Shown here: positions 43,123 to 53,130 of the stretch, in pieces
Numbering within the stretch: position 1 is the stretch's first letter
Layout: every line of letters starts with the position of its first letter
NCBI RefSeq assembly: GCF_004363955.1
Contig: NZ_SNZR01000014.1
Coordinates: 310,001-374,000 of the forward strand
Origin: Enterovirga rhinocerotis
Lineage (GTDB): Bacteria > Pseudomonadota > Alphaproteobacteria > Rhizobiales > Beijerinckiaceae
Direction: 5' to 3'
Length of the DNA stretch: 64,000 nt
Translations under genes and position numbers: made by a program
The notes under the pieces: generated by a model
Databases searched by the model: none
What the model was told of the DNA's origin: nothing
Seen by the model: only the letters and a program-made list of their open reading frames with translations

Positions 43123-43692
43123 CTATGCCGAGGCCTGCGTCTTCAGCCAATCGAGCACGACTTCCGCGCTGCGGTCGGGCGGGAAGACGGGGTAGAAGAC
43201 CCGGCTCACCCGGCCGTCATCGACGACGAGCGTCAGGCGCTTGAGGAGGGTCATGCCGCCGGCCTCGAAGGTCGGCAGGCGCGCGGCTCGGGTCAGCGCG
43301 AACGATTCGTCGGACAGGATCGGAAAGGGCAGGTGCAGCCGTTCCGCCATCTCGGATTGGTAGGCGGTCGATTGGGTCGACAGGCCGAAGACGCGTGCGA
43401 CGCCGAGCGCCGAGAGTTCGGCGAAATGATCGCGGAAGCCGCAGGATTGCGGCGTGCAGCCGCGTGCGCCGGGGATCGCATCCCAGCCCGGGAGGCTCGG
43501 CTTCCCCGGCTCGGCCGTCCGCGGATAGGCGTAGACGATCGTCCGGCCGGCGAGGCGCGCCAGCGAGACCTCGGACCCGTCCGTCGCGGCGAGCGCGATA
43601 TCCGGGATGGCCGAGCCCGCGAGATGCGCGGCTCCGCCGTCGTCGACCGGGACCGGCAGATCGGCCGGCAGGGTGGTGAGGTCCTGGCTCAT
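43123..43692 (-). CDS. peroxiredoxin, PrxQ/BCP-like
   Basis: 189 residues. The site GARGCTPQSCGFRDHFAEL has the peroxidatic Cys and, five residues on, the resolving Cys, as in bacterioferritin comigratory protein (PrxQ). Other thioredoxin-fold text: IVYAYPRTAEPG, VFGLSTQS, FPILSDES. It reduces hydroperoxides with thioredoxin. The N-terminal ~25 residues are an extension with no motif. Its ATG overlaps the stop of the VOC gene (ATGA). Confidence 0.88.
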   Translation of the reverse strand: MSQDLTTLPADLPVPVDDGGAAHLAGSAIPDIALAATDGSEVSLARLAGRTIVYAYPRTAEPGKPSLPGWDAIPGARGCTPQSCGFRDHFAELSALGVARVFGLSTQSTAYQSEMAERLHLPFPILSDESFALTRAARLPTFEAGGMTLLKRLTLVVDDGRVSRVFYPVFPPDRSAEVVLDWLKTQASA

Positions 43693-44087
43693 CTGTCCTC
43701 GTCCTTCCCGTAGACGATGAATTCGAGCAGCGAGCCGTCCGGATCGCGGAAATAGAGGCTCGTGCCGTCGCCGAGCGCCCCGCTCCGGGGCACCGGCCCG
43801 AGTTCCACGGCCACGCCGTGGCGCTCGAGATGGGCCTTCGCCTCCTCGACCGAACCGTCCCAGACGAAGCAGAGATCGCTGTTGCCGGGCATCACCGGCA
43901 GCCGGGCGACCGGATCGGCGGCCTTGCCCGGACCATGGCAGTTCAGCTGGACCGTCCCGAAGCGATAGGCGAAGCCCGGCCGGGTCGGGATCGGCTCGGC
44001 GCCGAGCACGTCGCGGTAGAAGGCGGTGGAGCGCTCCCAGTCCGACACGTGGATGACGCAATGGTCGAGGCGGACGGGAGGCGGCAT
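43689..44087 (-). CDS. VOC-family (glyoxalase/bleomycin-resistance-like) protein
   Basis: 132 residues, two-module VOC fold. N-terminal RLDHCVIHVSDWERSTAFYRDVLG, a possible second ligand region at QLNCHG, and the C-terminal GTSLYFRDPDGSLLEFIVYG. His and Glu metal ligands are present, so it may be a metal-dependent lyase, dioxygenase or binding protein; the substrate is unknown. Overlaps the PrxQ gene and starts 6 bases after the smpB stop, so smpB, this gene and prxQ may be cotranscribed. Confidence 0.85.
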   Translation of the reverse strand: MPPPVRLDHCVIHVSDWERSTAFYRDVLGAEPIPTRPGFAYRFGTVQLNCHGPGKAADPVARLPVMPGNSDLCFVWDGSVEEAKAHLERHGVAVELGPVPRSGALGDGTSLYFRDPDGSLLEFIVYGKDEDR

Positions 44088-44093
44088 GGTCGG

Positions 44094-44570
44094 CTAGCCC
44101 TTCGCCCGCAGGAGGCGGGCCTTCTCGCGATCCCAGTCCTTCTTTTTCTCGGACTGGCGCTTGTCGTGAAGCTGCTTGCCGCGCCCGAGCCCGAGCTCGA
44201 TCTTCGCCCGTCCGCGCTCGTTGAAATAGAGCTTCAGCGGGACGAGCGTGAAGCCGTCCCGCTGCGTCGAGCCGATGAACTTCGCGATCTGGCGCTTGTG
44301 CAGGAGGAGCCGGCGCGGGCGGCGCGGCTCGTGGTTGAAGCGGTTCGCCTGCAGGTATTCGGGGATGTTGGCATTGAACAGGAACAACTCGTTCCCCGAC
44401 GGGCCGGCATAGGCTTCGCCGATCGTCGCCTTGTTGGCGCGCAGCGACTTCACCTCCGTCCCGGTCAGCGCGATGCCGGCCTCGACGGTGTCGACGATCT
44501 CGTAATTGTGCCGCGCCTTGCGGTTGTCGGCCACGACCTTGAGGCCGCCCGCGTTCTTGTCCTTGGCCAT
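44094..44570 (-). CDS. smpB: SsrA-binding protein
   Basis: 158 residues. SmpB text: [69 protein letters not shown], and the basic tail [19 protein letters not shown] that reaches into the mRNA channel. With tmRNA it rescues stalled ribosomes. The tmRNA gene is not seen in the window. Confidence 0.97.
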   Translation of the reverse strand: MAKDKNAGGLKVVADNRKARHNYEIVDTVEAGIALTGTEVKSLRANKATIGEAYAGPSGNELFLFNANIPEYLQANRFNHEPRRPRRLLLHKRQIAKFIGSTQRDGFTLVPLKLYFNERGRAKIELGLGRGKQLHDKRQSEKKKDWDREKARLLRAKG

Positions 44571-44613
44571 CGCCTAGATCCGTGAGTCACATTCATCCGC
44601 GCGGCGCGGCCTC

Positions 44614-44651
44614 CTCGCCTGACCCTCCCCGAAGGGGGAAGGTCGGGCGAG
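44614..44651. terminator. hairpin between dapA and smpB, related to the intergenic repeat family
   Basis: CTCGCCTGACCCTCCCC pairs imperfectly with GGGGGAAGGTCGGGCGAG around the loop GAA. It fills most of the 102-base gap between the dapA stop and the smpB start. The core resembles the CTCCCC...GGGGAG ends of the dispersed palindromes. There is no T-run. Confidence 0.5.
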
Positions 44652-44672
44652 CCACCGACCTTCATCGCGTCG

Positions 44673-45566
44673 TCAGCCGTTCAGCAGCCCCGCATGGACC
44701 ATCGCGGAGCGGATGGCCTTCTTCGTCGGCTCGGTGACGGGGAGCAGCGGAAGCCGAACCTCCTCGTTGCCGCGTCCGAGAAGCGACAGGCCGCATTTCG
44801 CGCCGGCGAGGCCTGGCTCGAGGAAGATCGCATCGTGCAGCGGCACCAGCCGATCCTGGATCGCGAGCGCGCCGGCATAGTCGCCCGCGAGCGACTTCGC
44901 CTGCATCTCGGCGCATTGCGCCGGCGCGACGTTCGAGACCACGGAGATGCAGCCATGCCCGCCTGCGGCGTTATAGGCGAGCGCCGTCATATCCTCGCCC
45001 GAAAGCTGGAGAAAATCAGGGCCCATGGCGTGGCGTTGCTGGGACACGCGGGCGAGATTCGCGGTCGCGTCCTTCACGCCGGCGATGTTCCCGAGTTCGT
45101 AGAGCCGGCTCATCGTGGCGACGGACATGTCGACGACCGAGCGCGGCGGGATGTTGTAGATGATGATCGGAATGCCGATGGCGTCGTTCACCGCCTTGAA
45201 ATGCTGGAACATGCCCTCTTGAGTGGGCTTGTTGTAATAGGGCGTGACGACGAGCACCGCGTCGGCGCCGGCCTTCTCCGCGTGACGGGCAAGCGCGACC
45301 GCCTCGGTCGTCGCGTTCGAGCCCGCGCCCGCGATCACCGGCACGCGCCCCTTCGCCTCATCGATGCAGATCTCGACGACGCGGCCATGTTCGGCATGGT
45401 TCAGCGTCGGGCTCTCGCCCGTCGTGCCGACCGGAACGAGCCCGTTCGTGCCGCTCTGGATCTGCCAGTCGACCTGCTTTCGCAGAGCCTCCTCGTCGAT
45501 CTTGCCGTCCTTGAACGGCGTCACCAGCGCCGTGAGCGAGCCCTTGAAGCGGCTGGTCGCCGACAT
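44673..45566 (-). CDS. dapA: 4-hydroxy-tetrahydrodipicolinate synthase
   Basis: 297 residues. The Schiff-base lysine is in [14 protein letters not shown], the Tyr of the proton relay in [13 protein letters not shown], and [14 protein letters not shown] binds pyruvate. It condenses pyruvate and aspartate semialdehyde in lysine and meso-DAP synthesis. ATG at 45566 with GGGGAGGATCGA in front. Divergent from the lytic transglycosylase gene. Confidence 0.96.
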   Translation of the reverse strand: MSATSRFKGSLTALVTPFKDGKIDEEALRKQVDWQIQSGTNGLVPVGTTGESPTLNHAEHGRVVEICIDEAKGRVPVIAGAGSNATTEAVALARHAEKAGADAVLVVTPYYNKPTQEGMFQHFKAVNDAIGIPIIIYNIPPRSVVDMSVATMSRLYELGNIAGVKDATANLARVSQQRHAMGPDFLQLSGEDMTALAYNAAGGHGCISVVSNVAPAQCAEMQAKSLAGDYAGALAIQDRLVPLHDAIFLEPGLAGAKCGLSLLGRGNEEVRLPLLPVTEPTKKAIRSAMVHAGLLNG

Positions 45567-45655
45567 GATTCGATCCTCCCCGCGGCGGCCGTGATGGCCC
45601 GCAGACCGACCCGGACACATAGTGCGCCCGGCCGAGCGAGGCAAACGGCGCCGTG

Positions 45656-47893
45656 ATGCGAATCGCCCATACCTCCCTCGCCGCCATGCTCGCGGTGCTG
45701 CTGGCCGCGCCGGCGGCCCATGGCAATCCGCGGACCGCCAAGCCCAAGCCTCCGGCGCGGCCGGCCGCGCTCGCCGCCCCGGCGACCGCGCTCCCTGTGG
45801 CCGCCGCCGCCGCATCGGTGCAGGACACCGCCGGCGAGGGCAAATCCTCCCCGCAGGGCGAGCGCGACGCGCAGGAGAACGCGACCGGCGTCGAGGGCGA
45901 CGGCGAGGAGAAGGCGACGGCGGCGGCTCCTCCCGCGCCGGCCGTCGAGCATCCGGACATCGCCAAGGTGCGCGACGCCGTCGCCGCCTACCGCAAGGGC
46001 GATTTCGCCGGGGGCGACGCGGTCCGCAGGCGCGTCGAGACGCCGGGGGCCGGCGCGTTCCTCGACTGGGCCGCGATCCGGCTCGGGGGCGGCGGGATCG
46101 GCTTCGACCGCGTGACGGCCTTCATCCACGCCTATCCGGACTACCCCAACAAGGCTTGGCTACGGCGCCGCAGCGAGGAGACGCTCCTCTACGAGCGCCG
46201 GCCTGCCGCCTTCGTCCGCGGGTTCTTCGCGCGCGGAGTGCCACAGACGGCATGGGGCAAGCTCGCCCTCGCCATCGCCTTCCGCGCGGACGGGCTGACG
46301 GAGGATGCCGACGATCTGGTGCGGGATGCCTGGCGCAACGACACCTTCGGCCGGGAGCTCGAGGCCCGGTTCCTGGACGCCTTCAAGGACACGCTCACGA
46401 CCGCCGACCATCGTTTCCGGATGGAGCGCTTCCTGCTGCGCGAAAGCTGGGAGCCGGCGCGTCGCGCGGCCTCCTATGCGGGGGAGGGCTACGATGCCCT
46501 GGTGAAGGCGCGCATCGCGGTCGAGCAGCGCGCGCGGACCGCCGAGAAGCTGGTCGAAGCGGTCCCCGCGAACCTCAAATCCGACACGTCGTGGCTGTTC
46601 TCGCGGGTCCGGCATCTGCGCCGGGCCGAGAAGGACGCGGAGGCCGCCAAGATCCTGACCGATCTCACGCGCGATCCGGCGCAGCTCGTCAACGGCGACG
46701 CCTGGTGGGTCGAACGCCGGCTCGTCGCCCGGAAACTGATCGACGACGGCGATCCGAAAGCCGCCTACGCCATCGTCACCGGTCACGGTGCGACCTCGGC
46801 GGAGCGGCGGATCGAGGCCGAGTTCCTGAGCGGCTGGATCGCGCTGCGGCGCCTGAACGATCCCGCGGCTGCGCGCCGCCATTTCGACCGCGCGGCCGCT
46901 CTCGCGACCCAGCCCATCTCCCAGTCCCGCGCCGCCTATTGGCAGGGGCGGGCGGCGGAGGCCGCCGGCACCCGGGAGGAGGCCCGTGCCCTCTACCGCG
47001 AGGCGGCCGGCTACGGCATCACCTATTACGGCCAGCTCGCGGCGGCGAAGCTCGACCAGCCCTCCGTCGCCGTGCGCGAGCCGAGCGGCCGGGTCCCCGC
47101 GACGCCGGCCCCGTTCGTCGATGCGGTCCGGGTGGCCTATGCGGCCGGGTTCCGCGAGCTCGGCTTCCCGCTCTCCATCGAATTCGGGCGGGGCGGGAGC
47201 GATCCCGTCGAACTCGAGGCGGTGGCGGCCGTGCTGACGGCGCAGGGCGATGCGAAGGCCGTGTTGACGCTCGGCAAGCTCGCCACCCAGCGCGGCCACC
47301 CGCTCGACGAGGCCGCCTTCCCGACCTTCGGCATCCCCGCCTTCGAAGCGGTCGGCAAGACGCCGGTCGAGGCGGCCATGGTCCATGCCATCGCGCGCCA
47401 GGAGAGCATGTTCGATCCCGCGGCCGGCTCGCCGGTCGGGGCGCGCGGCTTGATGCAGCTCATGCCGGGCACCGCGCTCGCGACCGCGAAGAAGGCAGGG
47501 CTGACCTACGAGCCCGGCCGCATCCTCGACGGCGTCTACAACGCCCAGCTCGGAGCCGCTCATCTCGGCGACCTGATGGAGGATTACCGCGGCGCCTTCA
47601 TCCTCGTCTTCGCCGCCTACAACGCGGGCCCGGGTAACGTGCGGAAATGGATCGCGGCCCATGGCGACCCGCGCCTGCCAGGCGTCGACCCGATCGACTG
47701 GGTCGAGCTGATCACGTTCTCGGAGACGCGGAACTACGTCCAGCGCGTGATGGAGAACCTTCAGGTCTATCGTCGGCGGCTGAACGGTCCGGTGCCGCTC
47801 ACGATCGATCGCGACCTCAAGGCCGGCGGGATGCCCGGCCGCACCGCCCAGGGCGAGGAAGCACGCTCCTCGGGCCTCGCCGCCAATCCCTGA
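45656..47893 (+). CDS. soluble lytic murein transglycosylase (Slt70-like)
   Basis: 745 residues from the ATG at 45656 (a GTG one codon earlier is possible). Signal peptide to about AAPAAHG, then an Ala/Pro-rich low-complexity stretch (to ~residue 100), a long alpha-helical superhelical domain (~100-560), and a C-terminal lysozyme-like SLT domain with the catalytic Glu in [26 protein letters not shown] and the later AYNAGPGNV. It cleaves the MurNAc-GlcNAc bond to 1,6-anhydro products in the periplasm. Ends three bases before the convergent TonB-like frame. Confidence 0.94.
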   Translation: MRIAHTSLAAMLAVLLAAPAAHGNPRTAKPKPPARPAALAAPATALPVAAAAASVQDTAGEGKSSPQGERDAQENATGVEGDGEEKATAAAPPAPAVEHPDIAKVRDAVAAYRKGDFAGGDAVRRRVETPGAGAFLDWAAIRLGGGGIGFDRVTAFIHAYPDYPNKAWLRRRSEETLLYERRPAAFVRGFFARGVPQTAWGKLALAIAFRADGLTEDADDLVRDAWRNDTFGRELEARFLDAFKDTLTTADHRFRMERFLLRESWEPARRAASYAGEGYDALVKARIAVEQRARTAEKLVEAVPANLKSDTSWLFSRVRHLRRAEKDAEAAKILTDLTRDPAQLVNGDAWWVERRLVARKLIDDGDPKAAYAIVTGHGATSAERRIEAEFLSGWIALRRLNDPAAARRHFDRAAALATQPISQSRAAYWQGRAAEAAGTREEARALYREAAGYGITYYGQLAAAKLDQPSVAVREPSGRVPATPAPFVDAVRVAYAAGFRELGFPLSIEFGRGGSDPVELEAVAAVLTAQGDAKAVLTLGKLATQRGHPLDEAAFPTFGIPAFEAVGKTPVEAAMVHAIARQESMFDPAAGSPVGARGLMQLMPGTALATAKKAGLTYEPGRILDGVYNAQLGAAHLGDLMEDYRGAFILVFAAYNAGPGNVRKWIAAHGDPRLPGVDPIDWVELITFSETRNYVQRVMENLQVYRRRLNGPVPLTIDRDLKAGGMPGRTAQGEEARSSGLAANP

Positions 47894-47896
47894 CCG

Positions 47897-48379
47897 TCAT
47901 CGGTCCCTGAATTCGACGGGAAGTAGCAGGCGCGGCGTCGGCGACGCGATATCCGGCGGCGGCCTCGGAAGGGGCTCGGCCCTGCGGACCATCCGCAGCG
48001 CCGCCTCGTCGAAGGCCGCGATTCCGGAACTCTGCGCGACGGCGAGATGGACGATCCGGCCCTCGCGATCGATCGTGATCCGGATGACGACCCGCCCTTC
48101 CGGGGCGGGCACGCCCTCGGCGCGGGCTTTCCTCCGGAGATCGGCCGGATAGATCTTGTAGCGCGCCAGAACGCGCGCGATCTGCGCCTGCCATGACGCC
48201 GAATCCCGCGCGTCGCGCCCCGCCGGACCCGACGCAGGCCTTTGAGCACCGTCGAGCGCGACGGCGCCCTGCGGTGCCGCAGCGGCCTGCGGCGCGGCGG
48301 CGAGGCCGGTCGTGACGAGGAGAGCGGCCAGGGTCCGGACGGGGCGGCGACGCGCGTGCCGCGGGCAGTTGGAACGGCA
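47897..48379 (-). pseudogene. TonB-like C-terminal domain protein; no normal start codon in frame
   Basis: The frame encodes a signal-like stretch (VRTLAALLVTTGLAAAPQAAAA), then a TonB C-terminal domain: SASWQAQIARVLARYKIYPADLRRKARAEG, GRVVIRITIDREGRIV, VAQSSGIAAFDEAALRMVRRAEPLP. TonB-type domains link the inner membrane to outer-membrane receptors. No ATG, GTG or TTG exists in this frame between the domain and the divergent gene at 48428. A GTG at 48380 with GGGGCGAG in front is one base out of frame, so a single-base indel (real or a sequence error) would repair the gene. The 5' limit given is therefore a guess. Confidence 0.6.
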
Positions 48380-48427
48380 CTTGCTCGCCCCGAAGGCTTC
48401 AGGCAGCCTTGCCGGCGGAGGTCCGCC

Positions 48428-49228
48428 ATGCTCGCGTTCAGGATCGTGATCCTCGCCGCTTTCGCCGTGGCGGCGATCGCGTTTCCACGGGCGGCCATCG
48501 CGGCGGAGGAGAGTTGCCCCGGCCTCGTCGCACGACGCGGCCTGCCGATCGTCCCCGCTTCCCTTGCCGCGGACGCGGTGCAACTGACCTATATCGGCCA
48601 TTCGACCTTCCTGTTCGAGACGCCGTCCGGCGTCAGGATCGCCACCGACTACAACGACTTCGTCCGGCCGCGTACCACGCCCGACGTCGTCACGATGAAC
48701 CGGGCGCACTCGACCCATTACTCCGACAATCCCGAGCCCGGCATCAAGCGCATCCTCCGCGGCTGGGATCCGGCGGGCGGCCCGGCCCGGCACGACGTCC
48801 AGTTCGGCGACGTGCGCATCCGCAACGTCGTCACCAATATCCGGCAATGGGGCGGCGAGACGACGCTGCGCGACGGCAATTCGATCTTCGTCTTCGAGGC
48901 GGCCGATCTGTGCATCGCCCATCTCGGCCATCTCCACCACACGCTGACGCCCGAACATCTGAAGCAGCTCGGGCGGATCGACGTGCTGCTGGTGCCGGTC
49001 GACGGCAGCTACACGCTCGATCTCGACGGCATGATGGAGGTGATCGCCAGCATCAATCCGCGCATCGCCATTCCGATGCACTTCTTCGGGCTGTCGACCC
49101 TCGACCGGTTCCTGGCCCGGGCGGAGGGGCAGGGCTTCACCGTCGAGCGCCGGCCGACGCCGACCCTGACGCTGAGCCGCACCTCGCTGCCGCCGACGCC
49201 GCGCGTCCTCGCATTGCCCGGCCGCTGA
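48428..49228 (+). CDS. secreted MBL-fold (UlaG-like) metallohydrolase
   Basis: 266 residues with a signal peptide (FRIVILAAFAVAAIAFPRAAIAAEE). The metallo-beta-lactamase fold shows LTYIGHSTFLFETPSGVRIATDYND, then RAHSTHYSD, HLGHLHHTLTPEHLKQLG and the late PMHFFG. It thus has several His/Asp metal ligands, but the classic HxHxDH is altered to HSTHYSD, as in the UlaG-like branch. Substrate unknown; periplasmic. Divergent from the TonB-like frame. Confidence 0.85.
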   Translation: MLAFRIVILAAFAVAAIAFPRAAIAAEESCPGLVARRGLPIVPASLAADAVQLTYIGHSTFLFETPSGVRIATDYNDFVRPRTTPDVVTMNRAHSTHYSDNPEPGIKRILRGWDPAGGPARHDVQFGDVRIRNVVTNIRQWGGETTLRDGNSIFVFEAADLCIAHLGHLHHTLTPEHLKQLGRIDVLLVPVDGSYTLDLDGMMEVIASINPRIAIPMHFFGLSTLDRFLARAEGQGFTVERRPTPTLTLSRTSLPPTPRVLALPGR

Positions 49229-49260
49229 GAGGCCAGGCCGGACGGCTGCTTGCTGGACGG

Positions 49261-49854
49261 CTACTTGCCGGACGGCTTGTATTCGAGGGCTTCCTTGAAC
49301 ACCGAGATCCAGAGTTCGCCGAGCGAGCGCACATGCTCCTCGCTGACGCCCTTGTAGAGGCTCGCCGGCAGCATGAGCTGGAGCTCGCCGTCCTTGTCCT
49401 TGGCGAGCTTGGTGTAGATCGTGTTGCGGTTGTAGTCGTTGATGAAGGTCTCGTCGACCGAGTCCTGCCGGCCGAGATAGACGGTGAAGAGCAGCGAGAC
49501 GCAGCGGCCATCGTTGCAGTTCTCGAGGAAGATGAAGGTATCCGTCTCGTCGATCTGCGCCTTCACGTAGCTGCCGGCCTTGTTGGTCTCGACCGTGGTC
49601 GACTTGAAGCCGACATCCCTCATGATCCTGACCACGTCTTCGGCCGAGACGTCGGTGACGAGGCCCGAGGCCCTCGGCGCTGCCGGGGCAGGGCTCCCGC
49701 CAGAGCCTCCTCCCGAGCCTCCCCCGCCGACAGGCCGGTCGAGGCGGAGCTGGCTGGCGGCATCCGACGGGTCTCCGCCTGTCGCCGTCTGGGCGAGGGC
49801 GGGCGCCAGCCCGGCCACCAGCGCCACCATGATCCAGGCCGCACCGAGCTTCAT
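49261..49854 (-). CDS. secreted YbjN-domain protein
   Basis: 197 residues. Signal peptide (AAWIMVALVAGLAPALAQ), a Gly/Ser/Pro-rich linker (~residues 42-60, GGGGSGGGSGG), then a YbjN-type domain: SAEDVVRIMRDVGFKSTTV, FIFLENCNDGRCVSLLFTVYL, FINDYNRNTIYTKLAKDKDGELQLMLPASLYKGVS. The fold is that of type III secretion chaperone-like sensors; function unknown. Two cysteines (CNDGRC) could pair in the periplasm. Confidence 0.8.
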   Translation of the reverse strand: MKLGAAWIMVALVAGLAPALAQTATGGDPSDAASQLRLDRPVGGGGSGGGSGGSPAPAAPRASGLVTDVSAEDVVRIMRDVGFKSTTVETNKAGSYVKAQIDETDTFIFLENCNDGRCVSLLFTVYLGRQDSVDETFINDYNRNTIYTKLAKDKDGELQLMLPASLYKGVSEEHVRSLGELWISVFKEALEYKPSGK

Positions 49855-50013
49855 CGCAACTCTCCGATCCGCCCAAGCACTCAGCCGTATCGCGGCCGCC
49901 GGTCAAGAGGCCTTCTTCGGGGCACGCCGGCGCCGCGCCTTGACGGCTCCGGTCCTCTCCTGACATGGGCCGGGTCCCGAGAGGCTGCCGCCTCCACGCC
50001 CGCCGAGGTCTTC

Positions 50014-50868
50014 ATGACGCTTCCGGACGTCGTCACGACGGTTCCCTCCCTCCGCCAGCGCGTCGCGGCCTGGCGCCAGGACGGCGAGCGGGTCGCGCTC
50101 GTGCCGACGATGGGCGCGCTTCACGAAGGCCATCTCGCCCTGGCGCGACGGGGGCGGGAGGAGGCCGACCGTGTCGTGGTGTCGATCTTCGTCAATCCGA
50201 AGCAGTTCGGGCCGGCCGAGGATTTCAACAAGTATCCGCGGGCGGGCGAGCGCGACCGCATGCTCCTGTCCGGCCTCGCCGATCTCATCTGGGCTCCGAC
50301 GGTCGACATCATGTATCCGGCCGGCCATGCGACGACCATCGAGGTCTCCGGCCCGAGCGCCGGGTTCGAGGGCGCGATGCGGCCCGGCCATTTCGCCGGC
50401 GTCGCGACGGTCGTCTCGAAGCTGTTCCTCCAGGTCGGCCCCGATGCCGCGATCTTCGGGGAGAAGGACTGGCAGCAGCTGCAGGTCGTGCGCCGCATGA
50501 CGGCCGATCTCGATCTGCCGCTCTCCATCATCGGCCACCCGACCGTGCGGGACGAGCATGGCCTCGCCCTGTCCTCGCGCAACGCGTACCTGTCGCCCGA
50601 GCAACTCGCCGTCGCGCGCCGGCTGAACGGCATCCTGCGCGATCTCGCCGAGGACCTGCGCCGGCGCTCGGTCGCAGAGGCGCTCGAGGCCGCGCGGGCG
50701 GCCGTCGCGGCCGCCGGTCTCGGGGCGGTGGACTATCTCGCGCCGGTCGAGGCCGAGACGCTGCGGCCGCTCGAGCGCCTCGACGGCGCCGTGCCGGTCC
50801 GGCTTCTCGCCGCGGTGAGGCTCGGTTCCGTCCGGCTTCTCGACAACGTGGCCGTGCCCCTGCCGTGA
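50014..50868 (+). CDS. panC: pantothenate synthetase
   Basis: 284 residues. Class-defining PTMGALHEGHL (HIGH-like), VNPKQFGPAEDFNKYPR, GHFAGVATVVSKLF, FGEKDWQQLQVVRRM and LSSRNAYLS (KMSKS-like) are present. It joins pantoate and beta-alanine with ATP, giving pantothenate for CoA. Beta-alanine links it in chemistry to the catabolic pair at 33163-36002. No panB or panD gene is adjacent. Confidence 0.97.
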   Translation: MTLPDVVTTVPSLRQRVAAWRQDGERVALVPTMGALHEGHLALARRGREEADRVVVSIFVNPKQFGPAEDFNKYPRAGERDRMLLSGLADLIWAPTVDIMYPAGHATTIEVSGPSAGFEGAMRPGHFAGVATVVSKLFLQVGPDAAIFGEKDWQQLQVVRRMTADLDLPLSIIGHPTVRDEHGLALSSRNAYLSPEQLAVARRLNGILRDLAEDLRRRSVAEALEAARAAVAAAGLGAVDYLAPVEAETLRPLERLDGAVPVRLLAAVRLGSVRLLDNVAVPLP

Positions 50869-50905
50869 GGCGGCCGGGCCTCTCGGCAGGGCGGCTGTCG
50901 GGGGT

Positions 50906-51883
50906 CTATTTCGCGAGCCCCATCTCCTTGAGGATGTCGCCGATCTCGGCGTTGTCGGTCTTCATGAAGGCCGCGAACTCGCCCGCATCGCCCCAGATCG
51001 GCTCGAAGCCGCGGGAGGCCATGAAGTCCTGGAACGGGCGGCCGGCATAGATCGCCTTCAGCGAGGCCTCGTAGCGGGCGGCGGCCTCCTTCGGCAGGCC
51101 CTTCGGCCCCACCATCCCGCGCCAGACGCCCTTCTTCCAATCCGAGCCCACGGCCTCCTTGAGGGTCGGCACGTCCGGATAGTTCCTGGCGCGCTTCTCC
51201 GCCATCAGGGCGATGCTCCGGATCTTGCCGGCGCGGGTGAGGGCATCGGCCTCGGGCAGGGAGCAGGACACGAAGTCGAGCCCGGCGGCGGCGAGGTCGG
51301 TGAGCGCCGTCGCGGCTCCGGTGGCGGGCACCCAGGGGACGCTCGCCGGGTTGATGCCCTGCGATTTCAGCATTCCGGCGAGGGCGAGGTGCCAGCTCCC
51401 GCCCTGTCCCGTGCCGGAGGCTTTGAGCTTGCCGGGGCTGGCCTTGATGGCGGCGATCAGGTCCTTCAGCGTCTTGTGCGGTGAATCGACCCGCACATGG
51501 ATGGCCGCCGGGTCGGCATTCATCAGGGCGAGCGGCGTGAAGGCCTCGTAGGTCAGCTTCGTCAGCCCCACCCAGTGCATCATGTTGATCTCGAGGGTGA
51601 TGAGACCGATCGTGTAGCCGTCCGGCGGGGCGGCGGCGATCGCCGCATGGCCGACGACTCCGCTGCCGCCCGTCCTGTTGACGACATTGACCGGGACGCC
51701 GAGGTCCTTCTCCATCTGCGAGGCGATCATGCGGGCGATCGCATCCGTTCCGCCACCCGCCGCCCAGGGGACGATCAGCGTGACGGGCCGGTCGGGGAAG
51801 GCGGCCTCGGCCGGCTTCGAGATCACACCGGGAAGGGCCGCGAGGACGGCCATGGCGAGCCAGACGACGGACCGTCGGATCAT
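50906..51883 (-). CDS. Bug-family (TctC-like) periplasmic solute-binding protein
   Basis: 325 residues with a signal peptide ending near KPAEA. Family text: FPDRPVTLIVPWAAGGGTDAIARMIA, VVNRTGGSGVVGHAAIAAAPPDGYTIG, SGTGQGGSWHLALAGML and YPDVPTLKEAVG. It binds a carboxylic acid for a tripartite tricarboxylate transporter, but no tctA/tctB gene is adjacent. Single gene. Confidence 0.9.
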   Translation of the reverse strand: MIRRSVVWLAMAVLAALPGVISKPAEAAFPDRPVTLIVPWAAGGGTDAIARMIASQMEKDLGVPVNVVNRTGGSGVVGHAAIAAAPPDGYTIGLITLEINMMHWVGLTKLTYEAFTPLALMNADPAAIHVRVDSPHKTLKDLIAAIKASPGKLKASGTGQGGSWHLALAGMLKSQGINPASVPWVPATGAATALTDLAAAGLDFVSCSLPEADALTRAGKIRSIALMAEKRARNYPDVPTLKEAVGSDWKKGVWRGMVGPKGLPKEAAARYEASLKAIYAGRPFQDFMASRGFEPIWGDAGEFAAFMKTDNAEIGDILKEMGLAK

Positions 51884-52053
51884 TCATCCCTCCCATGTCC
51901 GGCAGTCGTTCTCGTGCTGCCGGATTGCTTGTCGACGACTGCATTCTGACGGCTGTTTTCAGTAAGTCAAAGCAGAGGACGCAGATGTCCTCATCTTTCG
52001 ACTTCGCTGTTCATGCCGGCGGGGCGGTCGGCTGTCGGCGTCGGGGGGGCGCG

Positions 52054-53130
52054 CTAAGGCGCCGCGGGATAATCGATGTAGCCCTTCTCGCCGCCTGCGT
52101 ACCACGTGTCCGCATCGTCCGAGGCCAGCGGGATGCCGTCGGAAAAGCGGCGGGGAAGGTCCGGGTTCGCGATGAAGGGGCGTCCGAAGGAGATCGCATC
52201 GGCGAGTCCGGCATCGAGCGCGGCCTGCCCTTTGGCTTGGGTGTAGTCGGAATTCAGGATGAACGATCCCCGGAAGGCCGCCCGCATGCGGGGCGCGACG
52301 GGCGGGCGCTCGGCCTTGCCGTTGGTGCCGTCGTAATCCGGCTCGCGGACTTCCAGATAGGCGATCCCGATATGGGACAGCATGCGCGCGGCCTCCTCGA
52401 AGAGCGGCTCGGGATTGCTGTCGTTGACGCCCTGCCTCTCTTCGTTCGGCGACAGGCGGACGCCGGTCCGGTCGGGGCCGATCGTGTCCGCGACGGCTCT
52501 CACGACATTGCGCAGGAAGCGGATGCGGTTCTCGATCGAGCCGCCATATTCGTCGGTGCGGAAATTGGCGTTGTCGCGCAGGAACTGGTCGATGAGGTAG
52601 CCGTTCGCCGCGTGGATCTGGACGCCGTCGAACCCCGCATTCTGGGCGTTGCGCGTCGCTGCGCGGTATTCGCCCAGGACCAGATGGATGTCGTCGATGG
52701 TCATCGGGCGCGCCACGGAATAGGGCTGCTTGCCGTCATAGGTTCGGGCGAGGCCCGGCATCGTCGTGGCCGAGGACGACAGGGGCTGGCTGCGTCCCGG
52801 CAGGCTCGGATGGACGACGCGCCCCATGTGCCAGAGCTGGCAGACGATGAGCCCGCCCGCCTCATGCACCGCTCGCGTGATCGGCTTCCAGGCCTCGACC
52901 TGCTCGTCGTTCCAGATGCCGGGGGCATAGGGCCAGCCGAGGGCCTGCGGGCTGATGCCGGTCGCTTCCGTGATGATCAGCCCGGCCCCGGCACGCTGCC
53001 GGTAGTAGTCGATCATCATCGGGACGGGCACGTGGTCTCGCGTGGCGCGCGCCCGGGTCAGGGGCGCCATCACGATCCGGTTGCGGGCGGTGACGGCGCC
53101 GAGGCGGATGGGATCGAACAGAGAGGTCAA
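52054..53130 (-). CDS. Old Yellow Enzyme-family FMN oxidoreductase (NemA-like)
   Basis: 358 residues from a TTG at 53130, chosen because AGGAAGGG lies about nine bases in front and the protein then begins TSLFDPIRLGAVTARNRIVMAPLTRARA, as in NemA-type enzymes; no ATG lies near. FMN/substrate site: WHMGRVVHP, DGVQIHAANGYLIDQFLRDNANFRTDEYGGS, and the C-terminal ISFGRPFIANPDLPRR. It reduces activated C=C bonds or nitro compounds with NAD(P)H. Single gene, divergent from gdx. Confidence 0.92.
   Translation of the reverse strand: MTSLFDPIRLGAVTARNRIVMAPLTRARATRDHVPVPMMIDYYRQRAGAGLIITEATGISPQALGWPYAPGIWNDEQVEAWKPITRAVHEAGGLIVCQLWHMGRVVHPSLPGRSQPLSSSATTMPGLARTYDGKQPYSVARPMTIDDIHLVLGEYRAATRNAQNAGFDGVQIHAANGYLIDQFLRDNANFRTDEYGGSIENRIRFLRNVVRAVADTIGPDRTGVRLSPNEERQGVNDSNPEPLFEEAARMLSHIGIAYLEVREPDYDGTNGKAERPPVAPRMRAAFRGSFILNSDYTQAKGQAALDAGLADAISFGRPFIANPDLPRRFSDGIPLASDDADTWYAGGEKGYIDYPAAP

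Noticed and set aside
47897-49966. 689-residue frame that includes the TonB-like domain
   Set aside because: The part right of about 48385 is antisense to the MBL-fold gene and covers the YbjN gene in the wrong frame. Its only starts lie far inside those genes, so it does not solve the missing start of the TonB-like protein.
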